Program-made: the position numbers and the translations under genes
Part shown: positions 17,048-26,428 of the stretch, piece after piece
Layout of the letters: each line of letters opens with the position of its first letter
How positions within the stretch are numbered: position 1 is the stretch's first letter
The notes under the pieces: model-generated
Told to the model about the DNA's origin: nothing
Seen by the model: only the letters and a program-made list of their open reading frames with translations
The model's database searches: none
Assembly: GCA_028287745.1 (NCBI GenBank)
Contig: JAQBPB010000051.1
Coordinates: forward strand, 1-39,553
Length of the DNA stretch: 39,553 nucleotides
Source of the DNA: Chloroflexota bacterium
GTDB taxonomy: Bacteria > Chloroflexota > Chloroflexia > Chloroheliales > Chloroheliaceae
Direction of reading: 5' to 3'

Positions 17048-17893
17048 ATGAGTCAGTCACCATTTACACCGGAACAAATCACCCAACTGGAGCAGCCGCT
17101 TGATGCCAAGCGGGTTAAACACCGCCAGGGTGGCGGTGGGATGCAGCTGTCTTATCTCAAAGGGCACGATGTTATTGATACGGCCAACAAAATCTTCGGC
17201 TACGGCAACTGGGGTTACGACCTTTTAGGTGTGGAATTACAGAATGTGCTGGCCGAGAATGGCGAGATTATCGGTGGCTACTACGCCGCCCGCGTTAAGT
17301 TGACCGTGAGCGGATGCGTACCGATTACAGAAGAAGGGGTCTGCCCTATCCAGGAAGGGCGCAATCCCCGTGCAAAAATTGACGCGCACGATATGGCCCG
17401 CAAAGGGGCGATTACCGACGCGTTGAAACGGGCCTTGCGCTGCTTCGGCGACCAGTTCGGCAACAGCCTGTATGATAATGAGCTTATCGATGGGCAGCCC
17501 CGCGATAATAACCGGTCCAATGCTCGTAACGGTAACGGCGCGGCCGCTCCGACCGGTCTGCCGCGTCCGGCCGCTTCGGAGGGCCCTTCCCGGCCGACCC
17601 GCATGAGCCCGGCCCCGGCTCCGGTCCAAACCGCACCTGCGCCGGTGAATAACGCTATCGCGGCCGTTCAGGCACCGTCCAATACTAGCTCTCCGGAACC
17701 GCGTTCGGTAGGCTCCGGTGAAACCGCGACCGAGCAGCAGCGCCAGGCCATCCTTAAAATGGCCGCCCGGCGTGAGGTAGGGAAAGCGGAACTCGAAACC
17801 CGACTACAGAACCTCTATGGCTGCGGCCTGGATAACCTGACCAAAAATGACGCCAGCCACTTTATCAAGGTGTTCCAGGACCAGGCGGCCTAA
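17048..17893 (+). CDS. Rad52/Rad22-like ssDNA annealing protein
   Basis: 281 residues with a good site (AGGAG, 5 nt before ATG). Residues 5-155 match the Rad52/Rad22 family: LDAKRVKHRQGGGGMQLSYL, then VIDTANKIFGYGNWGYDL, then the hallmark AHDMARKGAITDALKRALRCFG with QFGNSLYD (about 113-148). A Pro/Ala-rich linker (~160-230) leads to a small helical C-terminal domain (~230-278). These proteins form rings that anneal complementary single strands and are most typical of phages and eukaryotes. SSB is encoded 3.7 kb upstream. It stands alone between terminators and has its own promoter, so it is a resident gene rather than part of a phage cluster. Confidence 0.9.
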   Translation: MSQSPFTPEQITQLEQPLDAKRVKHRQGGGGMQLSYLKGHDVIDTANKIFGYGNWGYDLLGVELQNVLAENGEIIGGYYAARVKLTVSGCVPITEEGVCPIQEGRNPRAKIDAHDMARKGAITDALKRALRCFGDQFGNSLYDNELIDGQPRDNNRSNARNGNGAAAPTGLPRPAASEGPSRPTRMSPAPAPVQTAPAPVNNAIAAVQAPSNTSSPEPRSVGSGETATEQQRQAILKMAARREVGKAELETRLQNLYGCGLDNLTKNDASHFIKVFQDQAA

Positions 17894-17911
17894 TTTCAAT
17901 CTTTAGACACC

Positions 17912-17947
17912 AAAAAAGGATGCGGTTAAGTGCCGCATCCCTTTTTT
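17912..17947. terminator. Bidirectional terminator
   Basis: An 8-bp stem GGATGCGG/CCGCATCC with a 7-nt loop, flanked by six A on the left and six T on the right. It ends both the Rad52-like gene and the small minus-strand gene that converges on it. Confidence 0.88.
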
Positions 17948-17974
17948 AATTCTGTATTATTCTAAAACCTGAGT

Positions 17975-18130
17975 TTACCTGATTAAAGAAGCCAGCATTA
18001 CGCCGAAGGAAATAGATATTGTCGCCAGCAAGAACAGGAAAAGGCGCAGGCGTAGGGGTAGTTCTACCCGGTTTTGCCGGGCCTGGTGGTAGTTACGCTG
18101 CCTGGCTAAAAACTCTTTCGCGTAAGTCAT
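17975..18130 (-). CDS. Small single-pass membrane protein, 51 residues
   Basis: A short reading frame starting MTYAKEFLARQRNYHQ and ending MLASLIR. A basic, amphipathic N-terminal half (to about residue 29) precedes one membrane helix (about 29-49: LFLFLLATISISFGVML). A ribosome binding site AGGGA lies about 9 nt before the ATG. It is flanked by a consensus-like promoter about 95 bp upstream and by a bidirectional terminator just after its stop, so it forms a complete transcription unit. No family was recognised. Many such small proteins regulate a larger membrane partner, but nothing here shows the partner. Confidence 0.7.
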   Translation of the reverse strand: MTYAKEFLARQRNYHQARQNRVELPLRLRLFLFLLATISISFGVMLASLIR

Positions 18131-18225
18131 GGTTTTCGATCCCTTAAAACTTCTTCTTGCCGGGGTCTAACCTCGGGATTTGTTCAGGCTATATTTATTA
18201 CTTATCTTTGGATACTTCCAATATT
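18131..18225. other. Leader of the small membrane protein gene
   Basis: Part of a 369-bp gap between divergent genes. It is the expected 5' leader on the minus strand, about 90 nt; no strong hairpin was seen. Confidence 0.35.
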
Positions 18226-18255
18226 AGGATAGCCTAAGATTGTCTGTTTTGTCAA
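18226..18255 (-). promoter_or_regulatory. Promoter of the small membrane protein gene
   Basis: On the minus strand TTGACA (18250-18255), 18-bp spacer, TATCCT (18226-18231). It points to the 51-residue gene. Confidence 0.55.
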
Positions 18256-18392
18256 GCTTATTTTCCCGCTTTTTTACAGCCAAGACCTGATGTGTTTACT
18301 GGCAAATACTATTTGCCCTTTCAGGAGGTCTGCCGGATAAGGCCCCTAAAGTACCCTTGCAATTATTAAAATATTGGTTATAACAGTGGTAG

Positions 18393-18420
18393 TTGAAACT
18401 CATAACCGGGTATATATGAT
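18393..18420 (+). promoter_or_regulatory. Promoter of the second kinase gene
   Basis: TTGAAA (18393-18398), 16-bp spacer, TATGAT (18415-18420), about 80 bp before the kinase start codon. Confidence 0.5.
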
Positions 18421-18499
18421 ATACTTGAATTGGGACACCTTTGGTTGGCTTTTGTTCACTTTGCACGGGGTGTAGGGTAAAAAGGGGGCTTTAAGGTGT

Positions 18500-20809
18500 A
18501 TGGGCCTTAAAGGAATAGTCCGAAATCGTTATGAAATCATCGAGGAAATCGGCCGGGGCGGCTTCGGCATAGCTTATCGCGCCCACGATTTGAAGGTGGA
18601 CCGCGATGTGGTGGTCAAGCAATTGCACGAGGAATGGACCACCGACGAAGCAAATCCGAAGGCCCGCCGCCTTTTTGAGACCGAATGGCGCTCCCTGGCG
18701 CGGTTGAGCGAACACCCCAATATTGTTTACCTGATCGACCTCTTAGAAGAATATAACGCTTTTGTCATGCAGTGGGTCGGTGGCGGCAACCTGACCGACA
18801 TGATTAAAAGTAAGGGCAATTTGCCGCTGCTGCAATCGGTCCGCCTGATTGGCGAAGTCTGCGACGGCCTGGCGGCCGCTCACAAACTGGGCATTGTTCA
18901 CCGCGATATAAAGCCAAGTAATATCCTGCTGACGACCGAAGGTTATGCTAAAATCAGTGACTTTGGCATCGCCCACCAGCCCCATGCCGGTCAGGACCGA
19001 GATGTCACCATTAGCGGCTCTAACCTGGGCACGATCAACTTTATGGCTCCCGAACAGGCCCGGGGCGACAACCGGATAACTCCCGCCGCCGACCTCTATT
19101 CGGTCGGCACCACTCTCTATGCCGCTGTTACCGGCCGTTACTACTTGCCTTTCAAAGCGGTCAAAAACGAGTTCGATTACGAAACAATGGCCTATAATTT
19201 CCGGTTGGTCCGCGACCGGGAACCGGACCGCCCGCGCCGCTATAATCCCTACATTTCGGCCGGACTTGAAGCGGTCATTATGAAGTGCCTGTACAAGTCG
19301 GTTAACGAGCGCTACCAGGACGCCGAAGAAGTCGGCCAGACCCTCAAGCGCGTGCGAACGCAGCTCGAAAATGACCGGGACCGGCTGTACCGGGAAGCCG
19401 AAGCGGCTCTTTCGGTGTCCAAGTGGTCCCAGGCGGTCAAGCTCTATGACCGGGTGCTGGCGATAGATGAGAACTACGCCGAAGCGGCCGCCCACCGCAG
19501 CATGGCCCGGAAGCACCTAGGTACCGAAGGCAGCGAAAAGGCTTTACCAAAACCGGAGCGGGCCAAACTACTGCCCAGGGAACCGGCAAAAGTAGCCGCT
19601 GCCGTTAAAGAACCGGCCGCCGCCGGGCCGTTACCGGTGGCAGTTCATGGTCTGGCCCCGGCTCCGGTCCAGCACGCCCCGGCCCCGGCTAACCCCATCG
19701 CGGACAAGGTTGATAAAAGTATCGAAATAGGGCCGTTTGAGGTCAGGCCGCCCAATCCGGCTGCCGGTAGCGCCGATGCCGGTTCATTCGACCGCGGCGA
19801 TAACCCGGACATTGTTTTGTGGTCCAGCGAGGCGGCCAGACCGGTGGTTAAGCGCAGGGCGCCCCGGCTTTTCTTACCACTATGGCTGCTGGCCTTTTTA
19901 ATCCTGGCCGCCCTGGCCCTGCTAGTGGGCGCTTTTGTCGTGTTTGGCGGATCACCGGCCGGTTCCCGGCAAGCCACTCCCGCTGTCCCAACCCCTGCAC
20001 TCAGCCCGGCTATAGTGCTTAACCTGGAGCCGACTCAGACTATTTCCCTGGAACCGACGCCAATTTTCGCGCCGACTGCCTCACCGGAACCTATCGGCAC
20101 CGCCACAGTGCCGCCCACTACCGTAGCGTCTTCACCCACGATAATTGCGCCAACACCGACTCCCGCGCTTTCGCCCACGGTTGTTGCTTTTAAGCAGCCG
20201 CTTTTTGCCAGCCTATTCACCACCAGCCAATTTCCAAACAACGCGCCGGGCCAGCCCCTCAAAGATTTCTTTACTAACAGCACTATTTTACTTTTTGGTA
20301 AAGTTAATCTCCAGGAGGGAATTAAAGTTGGCGACCCGCTGACGCTGGAGGTCTACCGGGTGATAAATAATCAGCCGGAAGCTTCCCCGATGCTCAGCCG
20401 CAACGAAAAAATCACCCGTGACGAATACATTCTTTCGTCCCTGCCTTCCAATGTCGCGCCCGGCCAGTATAGCGTGCTGGTTAAATCAAACGGCCAGACC
20501 CTCAACCAGGCGCAGCCGGTGACTTATACCGTGTCCCTGCCGCCAACGGCGGCACCCCAACCTACCGCGACCCGGGTGGCGATAGTCCGGCCCAATAATC
20601 AACCTAACCCGGCAATTGTCCCGCCGACGGCTGTGCCTGCGATGCCGCCAACCGCTATCGCAACTGTAGCGCCGCCCCCTACAACAGCGCCTCCGCCAAC
20701 CACGACAATTATTTCTTTTGTCACTTCACCGGTAGCGACCAGCAATACCGTGGGCGCGCAGTCAACCCAACTTACTCCCGCCGCGCCAACGGCCACTCCT
20801 GGCGCATAA
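18500..20809 (+). CDS. Receptor-type Ser/Thr kinase
   Basis: 769 residues, AAGGTG just before the ATG. The kinase domain (about 11-275) is complete: [10 protein letters not shown], Lys40 (VVVKQL), HRD 134-136, DFG 154-156 and MAPEQ. A TPR-like pair follows (about 296-340, [20 protein letters not shown]), then a Pro/Ala linker, one membrane helix (about 455-478) and a Thr/Pro linker. Next is an external beta-rich domain of ~110 residues ([13 protein letters not shown] ... VTYTVS) and a long Pro/Thr tail. The external domain looks like an Ig-type fold but no family was recognised. Unlike the first kinase, the TPR region is cytoplasmic. The DNA methyltransferase gene starts 36 bp downstream with no terminator between, so they are probably co-transcribed. 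Confidence 0.92.
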   Translation: MGLKGIVRNRYEIIEEIGRGGFGIAYRAHDLKVDRDVVVKQLHEEWTTDEANPKARRLFETEWRSLARLSEHPNIVYLIDLLEEYNAFVMQWVGGGNLTDMIKSKGNLPLLQSVRLIGEVCDGLAAAHKLGIVHRDIKPSNILLTTEGYAKISDFGIAHQPHAGQDRDVTISGSNLGTINFMAPEQARGDNRITPAADLYSVGTTLYAAVTGRYYLPFKAVKNEFDYETMAYNFRLVRDREPDRPRRYNPYISAGLEAVIMKCLYKSVNERYQDAEEVGQTLKRVRTQLENDRDRLYREAEAALSVSKWSQAVKLYDRVLAIDENYAEAAAHRSMARKHLGTEGSEKALPKPERAKLLPREPAKVAAAVKEPAAAGPLPVAVHGLAPAPVQHAPAPANPIADKVDKSIEIGPFEVRPPNPAAGSADAGSFDRGDNPDIVLWSSEAARPVVKRRAPRLFLPLWLLAFLILAALALLVGAFVVFGGSPAGSRQATPAVPTPALSPAIVLNLEPTQTISLEPTPIFAPTASPEPIGTATVPPTTVASSPTIIAPTPTPALSPTVVAFKQPLFASLFTTSQFPNNAPGQPLKDFFTNSTILLFGKVNLQEGIKVGDPLTLEVYRVINNQPEASPMLSRNEKITRDEYILSSLPSNVAPGQYSVLVKSNGQTLNQAQPVTYTVSLPPTAAPQPTATRVAIVRPNNQPNPAIVPPTAVPAMPPTAIATVAPPPTTAPPPTTTIISFVTSPVATSNTVGAQSTQLTPAAPTATPGA

Positions 20810-20845
20810 TAAATTGTCTATTCCAACTAACCTCTTATTAACAGG

Positions 20846-23053
20846 GTGCCGATGACCAGGCCGCCGCGACCTTCTCGCCCTGAGCCTTTAATGCTCCAGG
20901 AACAAATAACGGCCTGGGTTAAAAAGCTAGGGCCGGTTTTAACTGAAGCCATGCCGGACTTTGAACTGGCCCCGCTTTCTCCGGTCAAGCGTGAAAAACA
21001 CCTCAAGAATATTTCACCTACCGCCCAATACCAGGCTGGCCGTATGTTGCTGCGCCTTTTAGCCGAAAAGGTTAGTGCCGGTTTAGCCCCTGAGTTTCTC
21101 GAACTACTGGGTGGTCCGGGACTGACCCCGGCCGAACTTGCCGCCTGCCAGCCAATCCGGCGCGAAATGGACGCGCTGCCCGGTACGGCACTGGATAGCC
21201 AAGCGCTGGCCGGACTGCACTTCTGGCAGGACCAGGGACGCCAGGACCGCAAGCGCAGCGGCTCTTATTACACTTCGCCTACCCTGGCTCGCTATATCAC
21301 CGGGGTGACTATAACCCCTGAACTGGCCGGACGGCCTATCCTGGACCCGGCTTGCGGGGGTGGTGCCTTTTTACTGGCCGCCCTGGACCGGCTGGCGGAA
21401 TTAGAGCCAGGAGCGACCCTTGAAAACCTGGTGATAGAACGCCTATACGGCCTGGATTTGAACCCGCTGGCGGTCTTTCAGGCCCGGTTGGTTATTTTAA
21501 AACGATTGATCGAAATAAGCGTAAGGCCGGTGCGGCCAACAGTTATAATTGCCCTGGCCGCCCAAATCCGGACCGGCAACGCCCTGGTGGGCGCTCTTGG
21601 GGCAGGTATTAGCGGGGGTGCCGGGCGTCAGGCCCTTTTTAGCTCCATTCGTGCGGGCGATTGTGCAATGGCCCTGGAAAAGTATTGTGAGTTTGAGGGG
21701 TGGCTGGCACAAAAGCGGCAGCAATTACAGGCCGAAATCGCTGCCCTGCCGATTTTTAACGCGCCGGACGACGGGCTTAAACTGGCCGCGTTGTACCCTT
21801 TTGGCTGGGAGAGCGAATTCCCGGAAGTTTTTGGACCGCACCGGGGCTTTGGGGCGGTCCTGGGCAACCCGCCTTATGTCGGGTTTAATGATTACAGCGG
21901 AATCGAAAAAGCTTATTTTGCCCGGACTTACCCGCAGGTCTACAACCTCAAAAGTGATTTGCTCTATTATTTTATCCGGCGGGGTATTGAATTGCTGGCT
22001 CCCGGCGGGCGGCTCGGTTTTGTAACTTCCCGTTTCTGGAAGGAAGCGGCCTTCGCGGCCCCGCTGCGCGGCTGGCTGCTGGCCGAAACCAGCTTGCTGG
22101 GCCTGGAAGACCTGGGCGGAGAGCAGCATTTCGCCGGGGCCGAGGTGGATGTTTGCCTGCTTTTTGCTAACCGTCAGGCCGCCCGGCCCGGCCACACTTT
22201 CCCCTTCAAGTTTGCCGGTCAGACCGAGGATTTCTTACAGGCTAATCTTTCCGGACATGCCCCCTGGACCTGGCTGCGCCAGTTGCCGGTTGAACGGTTG
22301 CTTTTAGAGGAAATTGCCGAAAAATCTTGCCTGCTGGGGGATATCGCGCAATGCCGCACCGGGGTCCAGACCGGCCTGGACCGGGTATTTTTCGTGGATG
22401 CCGTTACCGCCGGGAACCTGGAACCGGCCAACCTGCGGCGGGCCATTAAGAACGGTGATATTGGTCCAGGCCGGATTGACTGGCAGGGCCAGTGGTTGAT
22501 CTATGCCCCGCCGGATTTTGACCCGCTGGAAGCTCCGGCTTTAATAGCTTACCTTGAAAAGTACCGGCCTGAGTTAGAGCGGCGGCGGCGCTATACGAAA
22601 CTGTTCCCTTTTTACGAGTTGCAATGGCCCCGCGAAGTCGCCGTTTTTGAGACAGCCGCCAAGCTGGTAACGCCCTATAAAGCGCCCCGCAATACCTTCG
22701 CGGTTGACCGTGAAGGGTTTTATTTCAGTACGGACGTGGTATCGGTGATTTTTCCGGCCGAATGGCAGCTTGAAGCCCTGGCGGCGAACTTCTTGAACAG
22801 CCGTTTAGCGACTTTTCAATTCCGGTCTTACGGCAAGCCGGTAGGTGGTGGACAATGGGATTATTACGCGAACCCGGTCAAGAAGCTGGCTTTCCCCAGG
22901 GCGGCTCTACCTTCTTTTAGCGGCTCAAAGCCTTCCGCGCTGCTGGCAGCCCTGGCCCAACCCGGCCTTTGCCAATCCGAGATTGATGAGCTTGTTTCTG
23001 CCCTTTACGAACTAACCCCGGAACAAAGGGCTACTCTGCACGCAGGCCAGTAA
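20846..23053 (+). CDS. Eco57I/TaqI-like N6-adenine DNA methyltransferase
   Basis: 735 residues. Motif I is DPACGGGAF at 167-175, preceded by a YYTSPTLARYI segment typical of gamma-type enzymes. The catalytic motif IV is NPPY at 341-344. A helical region follows (LLYYFIRRGIELLAPGGRLGFVTSRFW), and the C-terminal half (from about 480) resembles the TaqI-type specificity domain (CRTGVQTGLDRVFFVD, YGKPVGGGQWDYYANPVKKL). It should methylate adenine at N6 within a specific site. The N-terminal ~130 residues have no PD-(D/E)XK or HNH motif that I can see. It may therefore be a solitary methyltransferase rather than a IIG restriction enzyme. It lies directly behind a receptor kinase. The ATG at 20846 has AGGGTG a few bases upstream. 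Confidence 0.87.
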   Translation: MPMTRPPRPSRPEPLMLQEQITAWVKKLGPVLTEAMPDFELAPLSPVKREKHLKNISPTAQYQAGRMLLRLLAEKVSAGLAPEFLELLGGPGLTPAELAACQPIRREMDALPGTALDSQALAGLHFWQDQGRQDRKRSGSYYTSPTLARYITGVTITPELAGRPILDPACGGGAFLLAALDRLAELEPGATLENLVIERLYGLDLNPLAVFQARLVILKRLIEISVRPVRPTVIIALAAQIRTGNALVGALGAGISGGAGRQALFSSIRAGDCAMALEKYCEFEGWLAQKRQQLQAEIAALPIFNAPDDGLKLAALYPFGWESEFPEVFGPHRGFGAVLGNPPYVGFNDYSGIEKAYFARTYPQVYNLKSDLLYYFIRRGIELLAPGGRLGFVTSRFWKEAAFAAPLRGWLLAETSLLGLEDLGGEQHFAGAEVDVCLLFANRQAARPGHTFPFKFAGQTEDFLQANLSGHAPWTWLRQLPVERLLLEEIAEKSCLLGDIAQCRTGVQTGLDRVFFVDAVTAGNLEPANLRRAIKNGDIGPGRIDWQGQWLIYAPPDFDPLEAPALIAYLEKYRPELERRRRYTKLFPFYELQWPREVAVFETAAKLVTPYKAPRNTFAVDREGFYFSTDVVSVIFPAEWQLEALAANFLNSRLATFQFRSYGKPVGGGQWDYYANPVKKLAFPRAALPSFSGSKPSALLAALAQPGLCQSEIDELVSALYELTPEQRATLHAGQ

Positions 23054-23150
23054 GGTCTTCCGACCCCCTGATAACAATATATTCCCGCAGCGCAACTTAA
23101 AGACCAGGCTTTACTACGTTACCCGGTTTACGTTACCCGTTCAACGCTCC
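23054..23150. other. Short convergent gap
   Basis: No clear terminator. A direct repeat of ACGTTACCCG(G/T)T occurs at 23117-23142. Confidence 0.3.
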
Positions 23151-23777
23151 CTACACCTTCGTTTCTTCGTTCCAGGCGTATTCCATCTGGCGGGCGGTTT
23201 GCACGGCGACCTCGCGGCCCAGGAGCTTTTCGACTACGTGCAGACTCATATCAATGCCCGCAGAAATCCCGGCTGAGGTCACCAGGTTTCCTTCATCAAC
23301 CCAGCGCGTTTCGCGGATGACCCGGACCGCCGGGAAAGTCTGTTCCAGGCGGTCCAGCGATAGCCAATGGGTAGTAGCGCGGCGGCCTTCCAGCAGCCCG
23401 GCTTTTCCCAGCAAGAAAGAACCGGTGCAGACCGAAGTAGTTAACTGCGTTTCAATCGTCACCTGGCGAATCCACTCAATCAGGGCCGGGTTATCGACCT
23501 CGCGCCGGGTGCCCCAACCGCCCGGCACTACCAGGATGTCAATTGGCGGGTGGTTTTCGATAGTGAAATGCGGTTCCACTCGCAAACCGCCCCTGGCCCG
23601 AACAGTCGCGCTTTTCTGGGCGACCGTAAAGACCGCGAAAGGCTTATTGCTGTCGTCCTGGCTGCTGATGTTAAGCGGGCGGGCGACTGAAAATACTTCA
23701 AAAGGGCCGCAAAAGTCCAGCACCTCTACATCGTCAAAAATCAGGATGCCCACGTTTAGCGGTTCGTTTCCAAACAA
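23151..23777 (-). CDS. DJ-1/PfpI family protein, isonitrile-hydratase-like
   Basis: 208 residues from a TTG start (AGAGG 6 nt upstream). The alpha/beta fold has the nucleophile elbow at Cys117 (TTSVCTGSFLLGKAGLL), followed by RRATTHWLSLDRL. The N-terminal block is ILIFDDVEVLDFCGPFEVF and the middle VVPGGWGTR. The arrangement SVCTGSF with THW is like isonitrile hydratase and the N-terminal domain of AraC-type regulators of the GlxA kind, but no DNA-binding domain is present. The reaction is therefore probably small-molecule hydrolysis or aldehyde handling; it cannot be fixed further. It is last in the minus-strand operon, 36 bp after corC. Confidence 0.85.
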   Translation of the reverse strand: MFGNEPLNVGILIFDDVEVLDFCGPFEVFSVARPLNISSQDDSNKPFAVFTVAQKSATVRARGGLRVEPHFTIENHPPIDILVVPGGWGTRREVDNPALIEWIRQVTIETQLTTSVCTGSFLLGKAGLLEGRRATTHWLSLDRLEQTFPAVRVIRETRWVDEGNLVTSAGISAGIDMSLHVVEKLLGREVAVQTARQMEYAWNEETKV

Positions 23778-23813
23778 TGCTGGCCTCTTTCCGGGTTATA
23801 TTTAACAACCACC

Positions 23814-25370
23814 TTATCTATCGAACTGCTCCGACCCTTGCTCCCGGTCGCCATTGGAACTACCACTATCCGTAATCGGCTCGGTCTTGCGGTCGGATGC
23901 TATCGTAGGGTTTGGCGGGAAGATGTGTAGCAGGCGCAACTGGCGCAAGCGCTGCCCGGTAACTTTATCGACCCTGATTAAATAATAATCGGCCGGTAGG
24001 GCGGGTGACTCGGTTACGTCAGTTTCTTTATCGGCCGGGTCCTGGCTTTCGCTGGCCGTTATCAGGTTACCCTCGCGGTCAACCGCTAAATGGTCGCCTT
24101 CCTCGGGAATGCGGCCCAATTTATCGTAGACAAAGCCGCCAATAGTTTCAATATCCTCCGACTCCCAGTGAGTCTTGAAGAAATCGTTGACATCGCCCAG
24201 GTTTAGGCGGGCATCTAATAGGACTTCGTGCTGACTGATGCGCTCAAAATCGGGGGTCTCGGTATCGTACTCGTCCTGGATTTCACCTACTATTTCTTCC
24301 AGCAGGTCTTCGATAGTTACCATACCGGCCGTACCGCCGTATTCATCTATAATAATAGCGATATGGACCCGCTGTTTTTGCAGCTCAGCGAAAAGGTGGT
24401 CAACCTTTTTAGATTCCGGCACATAATACGCCGGGCGCAAAATAGTCGTCAGGTCTATTTTTTCGCCGGGGTGGCGGCGCATGTAGCCCATCAGGTCCTT
24501 GGCGTAAAGAATACCCTTGATATGGTCTATATCCGGCTGGTAGACCGGCAAGCGGCTTTTACCGGACGAGATAATAACGTCCAGGGCTTCATCCAGGGAT
24601 GCGCTGCTGGGAATAGCTTTTATATCCAGGCGGGGTATCATTACTTCACGAACGAAAGTATCACCAAATTGGAAAATGCTGCGAATCATCTGGCGCTCGT
24701 CACTCTCGATAAGCCCTTCTTCCTCACCGATATTTGCCAGCAAAGCCATTTCTTCCTCGCTGACCACCATATTAGGCGGGATAGGTTTCTGGCGAAAGAG
24801 TCGCAGCAGCAAATTTGATAGGCCGTGAACCATCCAGACTACCGGGCGCATCAGGGCAACTTCGGTATTAAGAAAACCGCTGAAACGCAGTACCGGCCGG
24901 TCCGGGTGGTTCATGGCGTAACCTTTGGACCCGGTCCGGATTACGCTCATGGTAATAAAGATCATGAAGATTAAAATGACCGTTACTTCCGGGCCGTAGA
25001 GGTTAAACTGGTGAATTGCCAGGATACCCAGCCCGGTGATAGCCATCAAGCAAATTATGTGCAGCAGGTTTAGTGCGGAAGTAATTTGCGCGGGATGGTT
25101 CAGTAACTCTTCGATTAACTGGGCGCGGGGTTCGTGGTGATCTCGCATTTGCTGCAAGCGGTGGCGGCTCAGGCTGGTCAGGCCGGTTTCAACCGAGGCA
25201 TTAATCCATAGGATTAACAGGCAAAGCAAAATGCCCAGTACTGAAATACCGGCCACAATCAGACGTGCAGCCGTAATATTCTGGTCGCAAACCACTTCAC
25301 CCGGCTTGAGGGTAACAGTTTGATTCAGAATTTCATAAAGAAAAGCAACATTTCCAGGTAGGCTATACAT
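23814..25370 (-). CDS. CNNM/CorC-family membrane protein with CBS pair
   Basis: 518 residues of the hemolysin C/CorC family. A DUF21 (CNNM) membrane region (about 30-200, four hydrophobic segments) is followed by two CBS domains (MIPRLDIKAIPSSASLDEAL and LFAELQKQRVHIAIIIDEYGGTAGMVTIEDLLEEI) and the CorC_HlyC transporter-associated domain (about 365-480). A polar C-terminal tail (GSSNGDREQGSEQ) ends it. The family is linked to Mg2+/divalent cation export in bacteria. There is an unusual feature: no ribosome binding site was seen before the ATG at 25370, so translation may depend on the prs cistron 33 bp upstream. It sits in the glmU-prs operon. Confidence 0.9.
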   Translation of the reverse strand: MYSLPGNVAFLYEILNQTVTLKPGEVVCDQNITAARLIVAGISVLGILLCLLILWINASVETGLTSLSRHRLQQMRDHHEPRAQLIEELLNHPAQITSALNLLHIICLMAITGLGILAIHQFNLYGPEVTVILIFMIFITMSVIRTGSKGYAMNHPDRPVLRFSGFLNTEVALMRPVVWMVHGLSNLLLRLFRQKPIPPNMVVSEEEMALLANIGEEEGLIESDERQMIRSIFQFGDTFVREVMIPRLDIKAIPSSASLDEALDVIISSGKSRLPVYQPDIDHIKGILYAKDLMGYMRRHPGEKIDLTTILRPAYYVPESKKVDHLFAELQKQRVHIAIIIDEYGGTAGMVTIEDLLEEIVGEIQDEYDTETPDFERISQHEVLLDARLNLGDVNDFFKTHWESEDIETIGGFVYDKLGRIPEEGDHLAVDREGNLITASESQDPADKETDVTESPALPADYYLIRVDKVTGQRLRQLRLLHIFPPNPTIASDRKTEPITDSGSSNGDREQGSEQFDR

Positions 25371-25403
25371 ATATTTAGTTTTTAACCCGCAACTTACTCT
25401 CGG

Positions 25404-26342
25404 TTAAGTGAACATCACGCTGATGGACATATCTTTGTGAATCCGGGTAATCGCTTCAGCGATCATTGGCGCAACCGTCAGTACTTCAATGCCCAATTTA
25501 TGCACCACCCCATCAACCGGGTAAGTATTGGTGACGACAACTTGCTTAAGCTGGGAACGGGCAATCTGCTCAAAAGCGTCCCCGGCAAAAAGGCCGTGTA
25601 CCGCGCAGGCGTAAACTTCTTTAGCTCCTCTCTCCATTACCAGGTTGGCCGCCTGGGCCAGCGTGCCCCCGGTAGAAATCATATCATCAACAATAATAGC
25701 GGTCCGGCCGGAGACATCCCCGACCATTTCCAGGGACTCTACGACGTCCACATCAGGCCGGTGCTTGGCGATAATTGCCAGCGTGCCGCCAACCCGGTTG
25801 CGGAAGTCGGTGGCCCGGCTAACCCCACCGGGATCGGGTGAGACAACCGACAGATTGGTTAAGCGCATTCGCCGGAAGTGTTCGGCCAGCAGGGGTATCG
25901 CCCGCAAGTGGTCCACCGGCACTGAGAAAAAGCCCTCGATAGCCGGGGCATGGAGGTCCACCGTTAAAACCCGGTCCGCCCCGGCAATTTCCAGGAACTG
26001 GGCCAGCAGTTTGGCGCTGATAGGTTCGCGGCCGCTCATTTTCTTTTCCTGGCGAGCGTAGGCGTAATAAGGAATAACCGCCGTTATACGCCCGGCACTG
26101 CTGCCGCGAGCGGCCTGAATCATCAGGGCCAGTTCCATAATATGGTGGTTGACCGGGTGACACAACGATTGGACAATAAATATGTCACCGCCCCGCACAT
26201 TTTCTTCAAACCGTATCCGGCTTTCCCCATTTTTAAACGTACTTACAATTGCTCGCCCCATCGGAAGATTAAGTTGTTGAGCAATTTCCTGGGCTAAAGC
26301 CCGGTTTCCGTTCCCACTAAAAATCTGAAGTCTGCCGTCCAT
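25404..26342 (-). CDS. prs: Ribose-phosphate pyrophosphokinase
   Basis: 312 residues, the usual length. It makes PRPP from ribose 5-phosphate and ATP for nucleotide, His and Trp synthesis. Seen motifs: FSGNGNRALAQEIA at the N-terminus, ATP-binding loop ARQEKKMSGREPISAKL, the DLHAPAIEGFF metal/substrate segment, VSPDPGGVSRATDF, and the PRPP loop VDDMISTGGT near residue 217-227. The site AGGAGG is strong but only 3 nt from the ATG. It follows glmU by 86 bp. Confidence 0.97.
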   Translation of the reverse strand: MDGRLQIFSGNGNRALAQEIAQQLNLPMGRAIVSTFKNGESRIRFEENVRGGDIFIVQSLCHPVNHHIMELALMIQAARGSSAGRITAVIPYYAYARQEKKMSGREPISAKLLAQFLEIAGADRVLTVDLHAPAIEGFFSVPVDHLRAIPLLAEHFRRMRLTNLSVVSPDPGGVSRATDFRNRVGGTLAIIAKHRPDVDVVESLEMVGDVSGRTAIIVDDMISTGGTLAQAANLVMERGAKEVYACAVHGLFAGDAFEQIARSQLKQVVVTNTYPVDGVVHKLGIEVLTVAPMIAEAITRIHKDMSISVMFT

Positions 26343-26428
26343 AAACCTCCTGAAGGTTAAAAATTGTCTTACCAGTCTACTACGCTGGGTTAAAGCATGT
26401 TATATACAACTGCTTAGGAAGGGAGTAG

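Noticed and set aside
18500..23053. Complete BREX/Pgl defence system
   Set aside because: There is no PglZ-type phosphatase, PglY-type ATPase or Lon-like protein in the window, and the methyltransferase is much shorter than PglX.
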